Part shown: positions 44,451 to 56,049 of the stretch, piece after piece
Layout: each line of letters opens with the position of its first letter
How positions within the stretch are numbered: position 1 is the first letter of the stretch
NCBI GenBank assembly: GCA_963699085.1
Contig: CAVOTH010000002.1
Span: forward strand, 1-64,000
Reading direction: 5' to 3'
Source of the DNA: Bog-756 sp963699085
Lineage (GTDB): Bacteria; Actinomycetota; Acidimicrobiia; Acidimicrobiales; RAAP-2
DNA length: 64,000 nt
Translations under genes and position numbers: made by a program
Notes under the pieces: model-generated
What the model saw: the letters and a program-made list of their open reading frames with translations, nothing else
Told to the model about the DNA's origin: nothing
Databases searched by the model: none

Positions 44451-47400
44451 ATGGTGTCACCGAGACGAGGACGCAGCATCGCTGCACTCGTCGTGACCCT
44501 GCTCATCACTTCGATCTCGTCCATCACCGTCTTCCCGAGCACCGCCGGCGCCGCCGGATCGACAGCTTCGACGACCACCCTCGCCTCCTCTGCACCTAGC
44601 GGGTCGGCGCTGGCCCAGGCCGTCACCTATACCGCCACCGTGGCTCCGACCAGCGGAACGGGTGCCATCCCGACCGGTACTGTCGCCTTCACCGACAACG
44701 GCACCGCCATCACCGGTTGTACCGCGGTCACCGTGATCGCCGGGACATCCCCCGACGGCTCCGCCCAGTGCACCCCCCAACCTTCGGCCATGTCGACAGG
44801 ATCGCATCCGATCGTGGCCACCTACTCCGGCGACACCACCTATGCCGGCTCGAGCGCCAACCTGACCCAGACCGTCGCCATCGGCACCACGACGACCGCG
44901 GTCACCTCGTCCCCGGCTTCGCCATCGCCATTCGGAGTGGCGGTCACCTACACCGCCACGGTCACCGCCGGGGGAGGGATCACCGCCTTCACACCCTCGG
45001 GCACCGTCTCGTTCAGTGACGCCGCCACCGTGCTGTGCGCTTCGGCGACACTGAACGCTATCTCCGCCGGAGTGGCCACCGCGACATGTACCGAGCCGGC
45101 CGGGTCGATGACGATCGGCACTCACAGCATCACCGCTACCTACTCGGACAACTCCAACTTCGCCGCCTCCAATGGATCCCTCAGCCAGAACGTGGTCCTC
45201 GACTCGACCACCACCGTGCTCGGCTCGTCCCCGACCAGCCCATCGACACTCGGAGTGGCGGTGACCTACACCGCCACGATCACAGCCGGAAACGCGGTGA
45301 CCGCCAACCCGACCGGCACAGTGACCATCAAGGACGGGTCGACCACACTGTGCACCCCGACCGTCGCCACCACGGCTACCCCCGGGGTGGTGAACGCAGC
45401 CTGCACGGAGCCAGGGACCTCAATGACCGGGGGCACCCACCCGATCACCGCCACCTACGCCGGCGACACCAACTTCGCCACGTCCACCACCAGCCTCTCC
45501 CAGGTGGCCACCCCGTCGGCTACGACCACGGTCGTCACCACGTCGGGCAATAGCATGCCGGTCGGCCAATCGGTCATCTACACGGCCACGGTCACCCCGA
45601 CCACCGCTCCGTTCACCATCACCGGCACCGTCGCCTTCAAGGACAACGGCACCACCATCGCCGGCTGTTCGGCCCAGACGGTCTCGGCCGGCGTCTCGTC
45701 CGCCACGGCCACCTGCATCGAGCCGGCCGCAGCCATGACGCTCGGGAATCATCCGATCACCGCGGTCTACGCCGCCACCACCAACTACGCCGCCTCGACC
45801 TCGGCCACCCTCACCCAGACCGTGATCCAGGGGACGACGTCCACCACCGTCACCTCATCGGCCAACCCCGACACCAGCGGACTGGTCGTCACCTACACCG
45901 CCACCGTCGTGGTCGCCGGAGGTACGGCCATCACCCCGACCGGCACGGTCCAGTTCACCGACAGCCTGCCCGGCCCGTCTGCGACCGTGCTCTGTGCCAC
46001 CGCCGCATTCAACGGCACCACCGCCACCTGTACCGCACCCGCCACCCAACAGATCACCGGCTCCCACACCATCACCGCCATCTACACCGGCGACACCAAC
46101 TTCACCGGATCGACCGGCAACTTGGCCCAGGTGGTCAACGCCGCCTCCAGCGCGGTCGTCGTCACCTCGAACCCCACCTCTCCGAGCGGCCTGGGCGTCG
46201 GGGTCAGCTACACCGTCACCGTTTCGGCCGGCAACGGCTCGACGCTCATACCGGGCAAGTCGGCCACCGGCACCCTGACCGTCACCGACACGGCGCCGAA
46301 CAGCGTGATCTCGACCCTGTGCACCCTGACCACACCGCAGTCCACCGCTCCGGGCGTTTCCACCTGGCAGTGCGCTGAGCCGGCCGCCGACATGACCGCC
46401 GGCACTCACACCATCACCGCCTCCTACTCAGGCGACAACTACTTCGCCGCCTCGAGCACCCCCTACACCCAGAATGTGAGTTCCCATCCGAGCGGCTCCA
46501 CCACCGCTGTGTCCAGCCCGGATTCCCCCTCCTACGTCGGCGACTCGGTCACCTACACCGCGTCGGTCAACGGTGACTCACTGTTCGCTCCGACCGGCAC
46601 CGTCGCCTTCTACTCCGACAGTGTCCTCCTCCCCGGCTGCTCGGCCGTGACGGAGAGCTCGACCTCCGGTGCCGCATCCACCTACCAGTGCACCGAGGCC
46701 GGCAGTCAGATGCCGGTCGGGACCCAGCACATCTACGCCGTCTTCTCCGGGGATACCAACTACGGGACCTCCACCTCGCCCACCATCACCCAGGTGATCT
46801 CCATGGGTGCCACCACCACCACAGTGGGGGACACCTCGGGCACCACCGATCCGTCGTCGGCCGGAATTCCGACCAGCTACACCGCCACCGTCACTCCGTC
46901 CCAGGCCACTGCCATCGAGCCCACCGGGACGGTCGTGTTCTACGACAACGGCTCGCCCATCGCCGGGTGCACGACGGTCGCCGTCGTCCCCGGTGCCACC
47001 AACTCGACCGCCACCTGCACCGAGGCGAGCCTGTCGATGCTGGTCGGATCCCACCTGATCACCGCGGTCTACTCGGGGGGAGCCAACTACGTCACCTCGG
47101 ACAACATCGCCGCCCCGTTCAATCAGCAGGTGGTCCAGAACACCGCAACCACAACTGTCGCCGGTCCCGGATCAGGCACCTATGGCGCCGGCGAGCCGCT
47201 GACCTTCACCGCGACCGTCACCGCCGGGGGCATCGGAATCGGTAACCAGCTCACCCCGACCGGTACCGTGACCTTCTCGGACCCCTCGGGCAGCCTGTGC
47301 ACCGTCCCGGTGTCGGCCTCCTCGGCCGGGGTGGGCTCCGCCGCCTGCACCTTCTCGAGCTCGGACTTCACCGTGGGCCAGACCGACACGATCACGGCCG

Positions 47401-50400
47401 CCTACAGCGGGGACACCCAATTCCACACCAGTACGGGCACGACCTCGGCTCCGGCGTTCGTCCGGGCCACACCCAACGTCGTGATCGCCTCGTCCACCGC
47501 CGCCCACCCGACGCACGGCAACGCGTCGGTCCAGAACGCCGCCGTCACCTACACCGCCACCATCACAAACCCCTACACCTCCCCCAGCCAGGGGTTGGTC
47601 AGTCCCACCGGCACCGCCACCTTCTACGACACGTTCAACAGCGTCAAAACGACCATCTGCACCGTCCCGGTCACACCGGGCGCCATGAGCGGGACGTCGA
47701 CCGCCACCTGCGTGGAAACCTCCGGAATGTCCGTCGGCACCCATGTCATCACCATGTCCTACTCCGGTGACACCAACTTCACCGTGGCCACCAGCCCGAC
47801 CACGCCCACCTGGGATCAGATCGTGGTGGCCAACAGTGCGGTCATCACCCTGACCAACCCGCTTCCGGCCAACAGCAATACGTACCCGGCCAACAACCTC
47901 GTGTACTCCGTGTACACCCCGGTCACCCTGCAGGCCACGATCACCTCGCCCACCGGCTCCACCCCCTTCACCGCCAACGGTGACGGCGCGGTCACGTTCT
48001 ACATGAACGGGGTGGCCGTCAACCCGACCGACTTCCCGACCGCTCCCAACGGCGCCGTGACCCCGAACTGCACCAACATGGCGGTGGCCCAGGTCCCGAC
48101 AGCCACCGTCACCTGTGCGGGCTTCCCCATGCTCAAGGGGAGCGACACGTTCACTGTGGCCTACCTCGACAGCTCCGGACAGGCCGGCTACAACTCCGAC
48201 CTGGGTAGCACCTCCTACACCTGGCAGGTCGTCTACTTCGCAACCAACACCCAGGTGATCTCCAACCCGGCCGCCCCGGTCACCGGCCAGGCGGTCACGT
48301 TGACCGCTCCGGTCACCCCGTCTTCGGGCGCGGCCCAACTCCCTACCGGGACCCTGACCTTCTCGGTGAACGGGACCCCGGTCACCTGCGCCGCCCCCGC
48401 CACGCTCAACTCGAGCAACCCACCCACCGCAACCTGCTCCCTACCCAGTGGCCTCCCTGGAGGCTCCGACGTCATCCAGGCGGCATATCCAGGCGACTAC
48501 TGGTACGCCGCGTCGATCGGCTCGCTGTCCTTGACCGTCGGTCAGGCCGCGTCCTCCACCAACAACTTCACCGTGACCAGTTCGACCGGGTCCACCTCAC
48601 CGATCTCCGGTCAGACGCTCAAATTCACCGTGGGCTCGGTCACCGCGGTGGCACCCGGCGTAGGCACCCCGACAGGTACCGTTGCCATCACCACCCCGTC
48701 GACGGCCAAGACACTCTGCGTCATCACCCTGGTCAGCGGCGCCGGCAGCTGCTTCGACTCGTCGATCCAGGTGCCGAGCGGTACCCAGATCCCCTTCACC
48801 GCCACCTACTCAGGCGACTCCGGCTTCACCTCTTCGACCGCCGCCACCGCCATCAACGTGGCGGCGGAGACCGCACTCGTCTCCAACATCGCCACGTCAC
48901 CGTCGACGGTGACCTACGGGCAGACGATGACCTACACCGTCACCCTGGCCCCCCAGTTTCCGGGCACCGTCACCACCGGCACCGTGGCGATCACCGCCTA
49001 TACCTCCACCGGCCCGGGCGTGGCGGCGGTCCTCACCACCCTCTGCACCATCAACCTGACCTCCGCGTCGAACAACACCGGGTCGTGCACCTTCACCCCG
49101 AGCGCTGCCGTCGGCTTCCTCCCCACCGGCGTCGACAAGTTCACCGCCACCTACTCGGGCGACGCCAACTTCGCTTCGGGCACCACCGGATCGACCACCG
49201 CCTACGTGAACCGGTCGACGGTCACGACCGCAGTCACCGTGAATCCGCAGAACCCGGTGTACGGCCAATACCCCAGCTTCGCCATCACCGTCACCCCGGC
49301 CGTCTCCGGCACCACCCCGTCCGGCACCGTCCAGATCCTCTCGTCCCAGACCGGCCTGACCCCGCTGTGCACCTACACGTTGTCCACGGTGCTCACCTAC
49401 GGGAGCGTGGTCGGATCGTGTACGTCCTCCCAGCTCCTGGTGGCCCAGAACAACGTCACCTTCACCGCCGCGTACTCGGGGGACACCAACTTCGTCAACG
49501 GCAGCGGGACCACCCTCACCAATGTCCAGAAGGCGAACACCACCACCACAGTCACTCCGACCACTGCCAACCCCACCTATGGCCAGCCCCAGAGCTTCGC
49601 AGTCACGGTCGCCCCGCAGGTGGCCGGTGTCATCCCGACCGGCACGGTGACCATCACCACGTCGGGGGTGCTCCAACCCCTGTGCACCGTCACCCTGTCC
49701 GGAGGCGCCGGGACGTGTTCCACGTCGCTGCTGGTGCCGACCGGTTCCGGCATCGTCTACCAGGCCAGCTACTCCGGGGACTCGAACTTCCTGGCCTCGA
49801 CCGGGCTCAGCTCGGCCAACACCGTGGGCCCGACCGTGGCCGGGGTGTCCCTGTCCACCTCCGTCGCCAGCAGCAACTACGGATCGGAAGGGTCGCAGGT
49901 CTTCACCGCCACGGTGACGTCACCCACCACCGGCCTGCCGACGGGCACCGTGGCCATCACCTCAGGGGCCACCGCGATCTGCACCGTCACCCTGGCCGGT
50001 ACGGGCTCCACTTCGACCGGAACCTGCTCTCCTGCCTCCGGCACCCAATTCGTACCGGGCAGCCTGACCATCACGGCCACCTACTCCGGCGACGTCAACT
50101 TCTCGGCCCCCGCATCGGCCCCGACCAAGCCATGGACCATCAACAAGGCCACGGCCACGCTGACCACCGGCGTCTCCACCTCCACCGTGATCTACGGCAA
50201 CGAGTCCCAGGCCTCTCTCACCGCCACGGTGACCTCGCCCGGGACCGGGACCCCCACCGGCACCGTCGTGTTCAAAAATGGGGGCAACGACCATCTGCAC
50301 CGCCACCTTGGCCAACGGCATCGGCTCGTGCACTCCGTCGGCCACGTCGTTGCTTGCTTCCGGAACCGCCTACCCGCTCACCGCCACCTACTCGGGGGAC

Positions 50401-50507
50401 ACCAATTTCGCGGCGCCGTCGGCCCAGACCGTCAACTTGACGGTCTCCAAGGCCACGACGACGGCGACCATGATCGTGTCCCCGACGACGGTCACCTACG
50501 GCAATGA
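44451..50507 (+). CDS. Giant secreted Ig-like repeat protein, first open segment
   Basis: The ATG at 44451 has AGGAGA 6 bases upstream and begins a signal peptide (RRGRSIAALVVTLLITSISS, cleavage near AGAAG). From about residue 35 the protein is a string of some 17 bacterial group-3 Ig-like domains of 95-110 residues, each with GTVxF-D near the middle, a Cys pair, and a terminal TYSGDTNF-type strand. Composition is rich in Thr, Ser and Ala. At about 50276 an extra G in a G5 run throws the frame, and the last 75 codons are nonsense. The full gene continues to 56590 in other frames. Likely a surface adhesin or filament. Confidence 0.8.
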   Translation: MVSPRRGRSIAALVVTLLITSISSITVFPSTAGAAGSTASTTTLASSAPSGSALAQAVTYTATVAPTSGTGAIPTGTVAFTDNGTAITGCTAVTVIAGTSPDGSAQCTPQPSAMSTGSHPIVATYSGDTTYAGSSANLTQTVAIGTTTTAVTSSPASPSPFGVAVTYTATVTAGGGITAFTPSGTVSFSDAATVLCASATLNAISAGVATATCTEPAGSMTIGTHSITATYSDNSNFAASNGSLSQNVVLDSTTTVLGSSPTSPSTLGVAVTYTATITAGNAVTANPTGTVTIKDGSTTLCTPTVATTATPGVVNAACTEPGTSMTGGTHPITATYAGDTNFATSTTSLSQVATPSATTTVVTTSGNSMPVGQSVIYTATVTPTTAPFTITGTVAFKDNGTTIAGCSAQTVSAGVSSATATCIEPAAAMTLGNHPITAVYAATTNYAASTSATLTQTVIQGTTSTTVTSSANPDTSGLVVTYTATVVVAGGTAITPTGTVQFTDSLPGPSATVLCATAAFNGTTATCTAPATQQITGSHTITAIYTGDTNFTGSTGNLAQVVNAASSAVVVTSNPTSPSGLGVGVSYTVTVSAGNGSTLIPGKSATGTLTVTDTAPNSVISTLCTLTTPQSTAPGVSTWQCAEPAADMTAGTHTITASYSGDNYFAASSTPYTQNVSSHPSGSTTAVSSPDSPSYVGDSVTYTASVNGDSLFAPTGTVAFYSDSVLLPGCSAVTESSTSGAASTYQCTEAGSQMPVGTQHIYAVFSGDTNYGTSTSPTITQVISMGATTTTVGDTSGTTDPSSAGIPTSYTATVTPSQATAIEPTGTVVFYDNGSPIAGCTTVAVVPGATNSTATCTEASLSMLVGSHLITAVYSGGANYVTSDNIAAPFNQQVVQNTATTTVAGPGSGTYGAGEPLTFTATVTAGGIGIGNQLTPTGTVTFSDPSGSLCTVPVSASSAGVGSAACTFSSSDFTVGQTDTITAAYSGDTQFHTSTGTTSAPAFVRATPNVVIASSTAAHPTHGNASVQNAAVTYTATITNPYTSPSQGLVSPTGTATFYDTFNSVKTTICTVPVTPGAMSGTSTATCVETSGMSVGTHVITMSYSGDTNFTVATSPTTPTWDQIVVANSAVITLTNPLPANSNTYPANNLVYSVYTPVTLQATITSPTGSTPFTANGDGAVTFYMNGVAVNPTDFPTAPNGAVTPNCTNMAVAQVPTATVTCAGFPMLKGSDTFTVAYLDSSGQAGYNSDLGSTSYTWQVVYFATNTQVISNPAAPVTGQAVTLTAPVTPSSGAAQLPTGTLTFSVNGTPVTCAAPATLNSSNPPTATCSLPSGLPGGSDVIQAAYPGDYWYAASIGSLSLTVGQAASSTNNFTVTSSTGSTSPISGQTLKFTVGSVTAVAPGVGTPTGTVAITTPSTAKTLCVITLVSGAGSCFDSSIQVPSGTQIPFTATYSGDSGFTSSTAATAINVAAETALVSNIATSPSTVTYGQTMTYTVTLAPQFPGTVTTGTVAITAYTSTGPGVAAVLTTLCTINLTSASNNTGSCTFTPSAAVGFLPTGVDKFTATYSGDANFASGTTGSTTAYVNRSTVTTAVTVNPQNPVYGQYPSFAITVTPAVSGTTPSGTVQILSSQTGLTPLCTYTLSTVLTYGSVVGSCTSSQLLVAQNNVTFTAAYSGDTNFVNGSGTTLTNVQKANTTTTVTPTTANPTYGQPQSFAVTVAPQVAGVIPTGTVTITTSGVLQPLCTVTLSGGAGTCSTSLLVPTGSGIVYQASYSGDSNFLASTGLSSANTVGPTVAGVSLSTSVASSNYGSEGSQVFTATVTSPTTGLPTGTVAITSGATAICTVTLAGTGSTSTGTCSPASGTQFVPGSLTITATYSGDVNFSAPASAPTKPWTINKATATLTTGVSTSTVIYGNESQASLTATVTSPGTGTPTGTVVFKNGGNDHLHRHLGQRHRLVHSVGHVVACFRNRLPAHRHLLGGHQFRGAVGPDRQLDGLQGHDDGDHDRVPDDGHLRQ

Positions 50508-52278
50508 GACCTCTTCCACCGTTACCGTGACCGAAGTCCCCCAGTTCGCCGGTACCCCGACGGGGACCGTGGCCATCAGCGCCGGCGGCACACCTCTGTG
50601 TGCCTCCGCCACGTTGAACGGCAGCGGGGTCGCCACCTGTGTCGTCTCCTCGGCGACACTGCTCGCCGCTGGGTCCTACACCGTGGTCTCCGCCTACGTC
50701 GGTGACACCAACTTCTCCACCTCCTCCTCGTTGGGATTCCTGACCGTCACCCAGGCCACCACCGCCGCCACCCTGTCCGTCTCGCCCTCCTCGGTGGCTC
50801 TGGGCCACGAGACCACGGTGAACCTGACTCCGACCCTCACCCCGACACCAGCCGGTGCCGGCACGCCCACCGGATCGATCACCATCACCGCCACCAATAC
50901 GTCGACGTTGGCCGCCACCGTCCTGTGCACCCTCGCCGCTTCGCAGGCGACCGGATCTCACAGCTGCTCACCGGCCACCGGATCTGTGCTCATCACCGGC
51001 ACCTACACGCTGGTGGCGTCCTACCCCGGCGACCCCAACTTCGGGTCGTCGGCCTCCTCGGCCGGATCGCTCACCGTCACCCCGGCCGCGTCCAGCTCGC
51101 TGACCCTGGCCCTCACCCCCTCGGGCACTTCGGTGGCCTACGGAAACGAGTCGGCTGTCACCTACAACGTCTCATTGGGCTCGGCCAGCCCGACGCCCAC
51201 CGGCACGGTCGCCGTTACGACGACCACTGCCGGCAACACGGTCACCCTGTGCACCGTCACACTGACGGCCGGCGCCGGCAGCTGTGCGATCAGCGCGCCC
51301 ACCCTGCTGGCCGTGTCGTCCACCAACCCGGTGGTCGCCACCTACACCGGCGATGCCAACTACTCCGGGTCGGTGAGCTCGATCACCCCGGTCAACCTGG
51401 CCATAACGCAGGCGTCGACCACCACCAACGTGAGCGTCATCCCCACAGGCGTCATCTACGGCAGCGAGCACGTCGCCCTGATCACAGCAACGGTCGCCCC
51501 GGCCTACGCCGGCACACCTTCCGGGACGGTGGCCGTCACCGCCACTCCGGTCGGGGGAGGAACCTCGGTCGCCATCTGCGCCATCACCCTGCCCGCTTCG
51601 ACCTGCACTCCGGCCGACACCGCCCTTCCGGCCGGAATCACCTACAGCCTGTCCGGCGCCTTCTCCGGGAACAGCAACTTCTCGAGCTCCACCGGCGCCG
51701 CCTCCGGGACGCTCAGTGTCAGTCGGGCCAGCACCACCACCTCGTTGGTGCTCTCGGCATCGAGTGTCCAGTACGGCACCAGCCCGGTCTTCATCGCAGC
51801 TGTCAGCCCGTCCACCACGGGCACCCCGACCGGCACCGTGGCCATCCTCGCCTACGTGTCGGGCAGCCCGGTCACGCTCTGCACGATCAACCTGCCGGCC
51901 ACCACCTGCACCGGCACCGGCACCGCACTGCCCACCGCGGCGTCGCCCTTCTCGGTCATCGCCGTGTACTCGGGTGACGGCAACTACACGACGTCCACCT
52001 CGTCATCGCAGAACCTCGCGGTGACCTCCAGCTCCACATCGACGATCGCCATCCTGTCGCCCCCGTCGGTGATCTACGGAGACGAGTCCAACGCGGTCAT
52101 CTCGGTGACCATCTCCCACACCGGAGCCGGCACCCCGACCGGGACGGTCGACGTGACCTACTCGGGCAACCACGGTCTGCGTCATCACCCTCTCGGGTGG
52201 CGCCGGATCCTGCAGTCCCGGGAACACCAGCTTCCCCGCAGGTGGCCCCTACCTCCTCACCGCCACCTACAGCGGTGA
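50278..52278 (+). pseudogene. Giant Ig-like gene, segment 2 (after a +1 shift)
   Basis: Continues the repeats from TTICTATLANGIGSC onward through six further Ig-like units (TYSGDTNFAAPS to VYSGDGNYTTS). A further +1 shift near 52167 ends the match, about 110 bases before the frame's stop. No independent start; the ATG is only the first in the frame. Confidence 0.7.
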
Positions 52279-52309
52279 CAGCGCGTACAGCAGCTCGAAC
52301 TCCACCCCG

Positions 52310-52681
52310 GTGTCGCTCACCGTGGCCAAGGCCTCGGCCACACCCTCGGTCTCGGCGTCACCATCCTCGGTCGCCTACGGCAACCTCACGTCCTCGGTGC
52401 TCACTGCCACGGTCGCCCCTCAGTTCGTCGGCACGCCAACCGGCACGGTCACCTTCACCGTGGGCCCCACCACCCTGTGTTCGGTGACCCTGCCCACCGA
52501 CACCTGCACGGCGACGGCGGGTGTCCAGCTCCCGCCCGGCACCCATGGTGTGACCGCCACCTACTCGGGTGACGCGCAACTTCTCCCCGTCAACCGCCAC
52601 CGTCCCGGCGGTGATCACCGTCTCCCAGGCATCGAGCGCCACCGCGGTCTCGGTTCTCCCCGCCTCAGTGGTCTTCGGTAG
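52310..52681 (+). pseudogene. Giant Ig-like gene, segment 3
   Basis: In-frame repeat sequence runs from about 52168, with ATVAPQFVGTPTGTVTFTVG and CTATAGVQLPPGTHG. The match stops at about 52572, where an extra C (GACGCGCAAC for expected GACGCGAAC) shifts the frame. Confidence 0.65.
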
Positions 52682-52889
52682 CGAGGATGCGGCCACCTTC
52701 TCGGTCACCGTCACTCCGCAGCACACCGGTATTCCGACCGGCACCGCGGTGGTCAGCGCGTCCACAGGTTCAGGAACCGTCACCCTGTGCACCGTCACCT
52801 TGAGCGCCGGCACCGGAACCTGCGCCACCACGGCCATCGCCCTGCCCGTGGGGGGTCCCGTACAACCTCAGTGCGGTGTACTCCGGTGA
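52569..52889 (+). pseudogene. Giant Ig-like gene, segment 4
   Basis: Repeat units NFSPSTATVPAVITVSQASS to TLCTVTLSAGTGTCATTAIA. The shift at about 52855 falls in GTGGGGGGTCCCG, one base too long in a G6/C3 run. Confidence 0.65.
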
Positions 52890-53487
52890 CACCGACTTCA
52901 CCGGATCGACCGGCACGGAGCCGGCTGGGCTGTCCGTCACCAAGGCGGCCACTTCGACGGTGGAGACGGTCACCCCATCCACCGCCCCCTACGGAACCGT
53001 GGGCGCGGTCACCCTGTCGGCCCAGGTCATGACCGCCGGCGCCGGTACGCCGACCGGTAGCGTCGCCTTCACTTCCAATGGCACCACCCTGTGCACGAAG
53101 TCGGTCTCCACCCTGGTCGGTGTGACCTCCGCCTCGTGCGCCCTTCCGGCCACCGACCTCCCGGCCTCCGCCACCCCCTACGACATCACCGCCACCTACT
53201 CAGGGGACGGAAGCTTCACGACCTCGGCGGACACCCTTCCGGGTGCGTTGACGATCACCCAGGCAGCGACGTCCGCCACCATCCTCTCGTCCCCGGCCTC
53301 CACCGTCTACGGGAACGAGAGTTCGGTCTCCGTCGAAAGCCTCCGTCACCACCACCGGGGCCGGCGCCCGACCGGAACGTGTCACCTTCACGTCGAACGG
53401 GGTGACACTGTGCACCGCCACCCTCGGGCCGGTCTCGGGGGTCCAGACGGGCGCCTGCTCACTGCCGGACACCGCCCTGGATGCTGA
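52876..53487 (+). pseudogene. Giant Ig-like gene, segment 5
   Basis: Carries YSGDTDFTGSTGTEPAGLSV and a full following unit to YGNESSVSVE. An extra A near 53336 (GTCGAAAGCC) ends the match; the rest of the frame is nonsense. Confidence 0.65.
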
Positions 53488-53815
53488 CTTCACCGCGTAC
53501 CCGGTGACTGCCACCTACTCGGGTGACACCAACTTCAGCGTGTCCGCCGCCACCGCGTCGTCGCAGGTAACCGTGGACCAGGCCACGACCAGCACCGTGG
53601 TCACCTCGGTGAACCCCGGAAGCATCACGCTACGGCCTGGCCGGACCCGTCGTGAGCTTCACCGTGTCCCCCCAATACGCCGGCATCCCGACCGGCACCG
53701 TGGTGGTCACGGCAACCTCCGGAGGGGGACCCGTCGTCCTCTGCACCGCTCTCCTCCCGGCCGACTCGTGCAGTGTCGGGCCCACGGTTCTCCCGGCCTC
53801 GTCCACTGCCTATGA
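53402..53815 (+). pseudogene. Giant Ig-like gene, segment 6
   Basis: Carries TLCTATLGPVSGVQTGACSL and YSGDTNFSVSAATASSQVTV. Two compensating indels lie just before it, near 53373-53396. An extra base near 53629 (ATCACGCTACGG for expected ATCACCTACGG) ends the match. Confidence 0.65.
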
Positions 53816-54440
53816 CGTGACCGCCACCTACGAGGGGGACACCAACTTCTCCATCTCGCACGGCACTGCGCCCGCAGCCCTGACCGTCATCCAGGCCTCG
53901 ACCGGGACGGCTGTGTCGATCGCCCCGGCATCTGTCGCCTATCGGGGCCGAAGGCACGGTGGTGGTCACTGCCACGGTGAGCCCGCAGAACGCCGGCACC
54001 CCGTCCGGCACGGTGACCATCACAACCGTGGTCGATGGCAGCCCGCTGACCCTGTGCACCATCATGCTGTCGGCGGCCACCGGCACCTGCTCCCCCGACA
54101 ACCTGGTCCTTCCGCCCGGTGGTCCCTATCCGGTCACCGCCACCTACAACGGCGATACCAATTTCGCCGGCTCCACCGAGTCCGCGCCCACCGGACTGAC
54201 CGTCGGCCAGGCCGGCACCACCACGTCGATCACTTCGATCACCCCCGACACCGTCGCCTTCGCCAGCGAGTCCCAGGTGACCGTGGCCGCCGAGGTGACC
54301 CCCGACACCAGTGGCACCCCGACCGGCACCGTTACCTTCACCTCGAACGTGTCGGGCGTCCCGACCACCCTGTGCACGGCCACGGTGGTCCAACCCGGTG
54401 GCGTGGATACCCCCTTCGTCGCCCAGTGCAGCCTCACTGA
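53652..54440 (+). pseudogene. Giant Ig-like gene, segment 7
   Basis: Carries SFTVSPQYAGIPTGTVVVTA to TAVSIAPASVAY. An extra C near 53944 (TATCGGGGCC for TATGGGGCC) ends the match; from there the frame is nonsense although open to 54440. Confidence 0.65.
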
Positions 54441-56049
54441 CGCCGCCCTCCCGGCCTCGTCCACCGCCTACGACGTGACCGCCACCTACGGAGGAGACGC
54501 CGACTTCACCGGCTCGGACGCCACTTCGGCTGCCGGACTCACCGTCACCGCCGCCGCCACGACCACAACGGTCACCTCCACCGCCCAGACCACCACCTAC
54601 GGCAATGAACAGACCGCGATCGTGTCCGCATCGGTGACCTCGACCGGTTCGATCCCGGTCCCCGGAACCGTGACCTTCCAAGCCGGTGGAGCGGGCCAGC
54701 CGACCACGCTGTGCGTGGCGCCGGTCGTCGCCGGAATCGCCAGCTGCTCGGTCCCCGATACGGCTGTCAACGCCGCATCCACCCCCTACAGCGTCATCGC
54801 CACGGCCTCGGGTGACGCCAACTTCCAGAGCTCCGAGGATGCCGTGCCCTCCTCGCTCACCGTCACCGCGGCCAGCACGGTGACCAGCGTTCACCTCGGT
54901 CACTCCGACCAGTGTCAAGATCGGCACCGCCGGCCCGACGGTTCAGGCGTCGGTAAGCCCGCAGTACCTGGGCAGCCCGAGCGGCACGGTCAGCGTCGTG
55001 GCCGTCGACACGTCGGCCCCCGGAAGCACCACACTGTGCACCATCACGCTCGCCGCCGGCATCAGCGGCCAGCCGCAGTCCGGCTCGTGCACGGCCGCCA
55101 CTGTCGCTCTCGCCCCCGGCATCTACGACCTGGACCTCGCGTTCACCCCGGCCACCGGGAACTTCACTGCCTCGACTGCCTCCGCTCTGTCCGCACTGAC
55201 CGTCGCCGTCAACTCGACCGACACGGCGATCAGCGTCGCCCCGCCCTCCATCCCCATCGGCAACGAGGGCTCGGTGGGCATCGCCACCACAGTCACGCCC
55301 AGCTCGGCCGGCCCCGGTGCCCTGGCGCCCACGGGCACGGTGACCGTCACCACGGTGGTCAACGCCCACATCGTCACCGTCTGCACGGTGACCCTTCCAC
55401 ACGGGTCGGCGGCCGGCAGCTGCCATCCGTCGGCCAACGCATTGACGGTAGGGGCCCATGCCCTGTTGGCCACCTACTCCGGCAATGCCAACTACACCGG
55501 CTCGGTCTCGGCCCCCACGACCCTGACCGTCACCGAAGCGGCCGTCTCCGTCACGGTGACTTCCTCGGCCGCCTCGTCCCTGCCCGGCCGACCCGTGACG
55601 TTCACCGCCACCCTGGCCGCGTTGGCGCCGGGATTCCCCGTCCCGACCGGTACGGTCGACTTCACCGACCCCAGTACGGGCGCGACCTTGTGCGCAGCTG
55701 CACCGGTCTCGACCAGTGGCGGCTTCTCCAGGGCCACCTGTACCGCCGTCCTGTCGACGGCGCCGAGCCAGCAGATCAGTGCGGGCTATTCCGGGGATGT
55801 CACCTTCTCGCCCGCCCACGGCGCATTCACCCAACAGATCGAGCACGGATACTGGACCGTGGCCAAGGACGGTGGGATCTTCGCCTTCGGCGACGCCCGG
55901 TTCTTCGGGTCCATGGGCAACAAGCCCCTCAACCAACCGGTGGTCGGCATGGCGAGCACCGCCGATGCCGGTGGCTACTGGCTGGTGGCCTCAGACGGAG
56001 GGATCTTCGCCTTCGGCGATGCCCAGTTCTTCGGATCGACAGGGAGTGA
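53959..56049 (+). pseudogene. Giant Ig-like gene, segment 8
   Basis: Carries three units, from TATVSPQNAGTPSGTVTIT to AASTVTSV. An extra T near 54895 (AGCGTTCACC for AGCGTCACC) shifts the frame; the open frame to 56049 beyond that is chance at high GC. Confidence 0.65.

Larger units (their letters stand above)
44540..55850 (+). repeat. About 35 tandem Ig-like domain repeats
   Basis: Counting the terminal TYSGDTNF-like strand gives about 35 units across all frames. Units are divergent at the DNA level, roughly 270-330 bp each, so this is an old protein repeat array and not a recent tandem duplication. Confidence 0.8.

Noticed and set aside
47172..49676. Long minus-strand frames (388 and 259 codons) inside the Ig-like gene
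   Set aside because: Translations are Gly/Arg-rich low complexity and mirror the Thr-rich repeats of the sense strand.
44540..55850. Possible CRISPR or satellite array
   Set aside because: The repeats are 270-330 bp, divergent and protein-coding; no short identical repeats with unique spacers.
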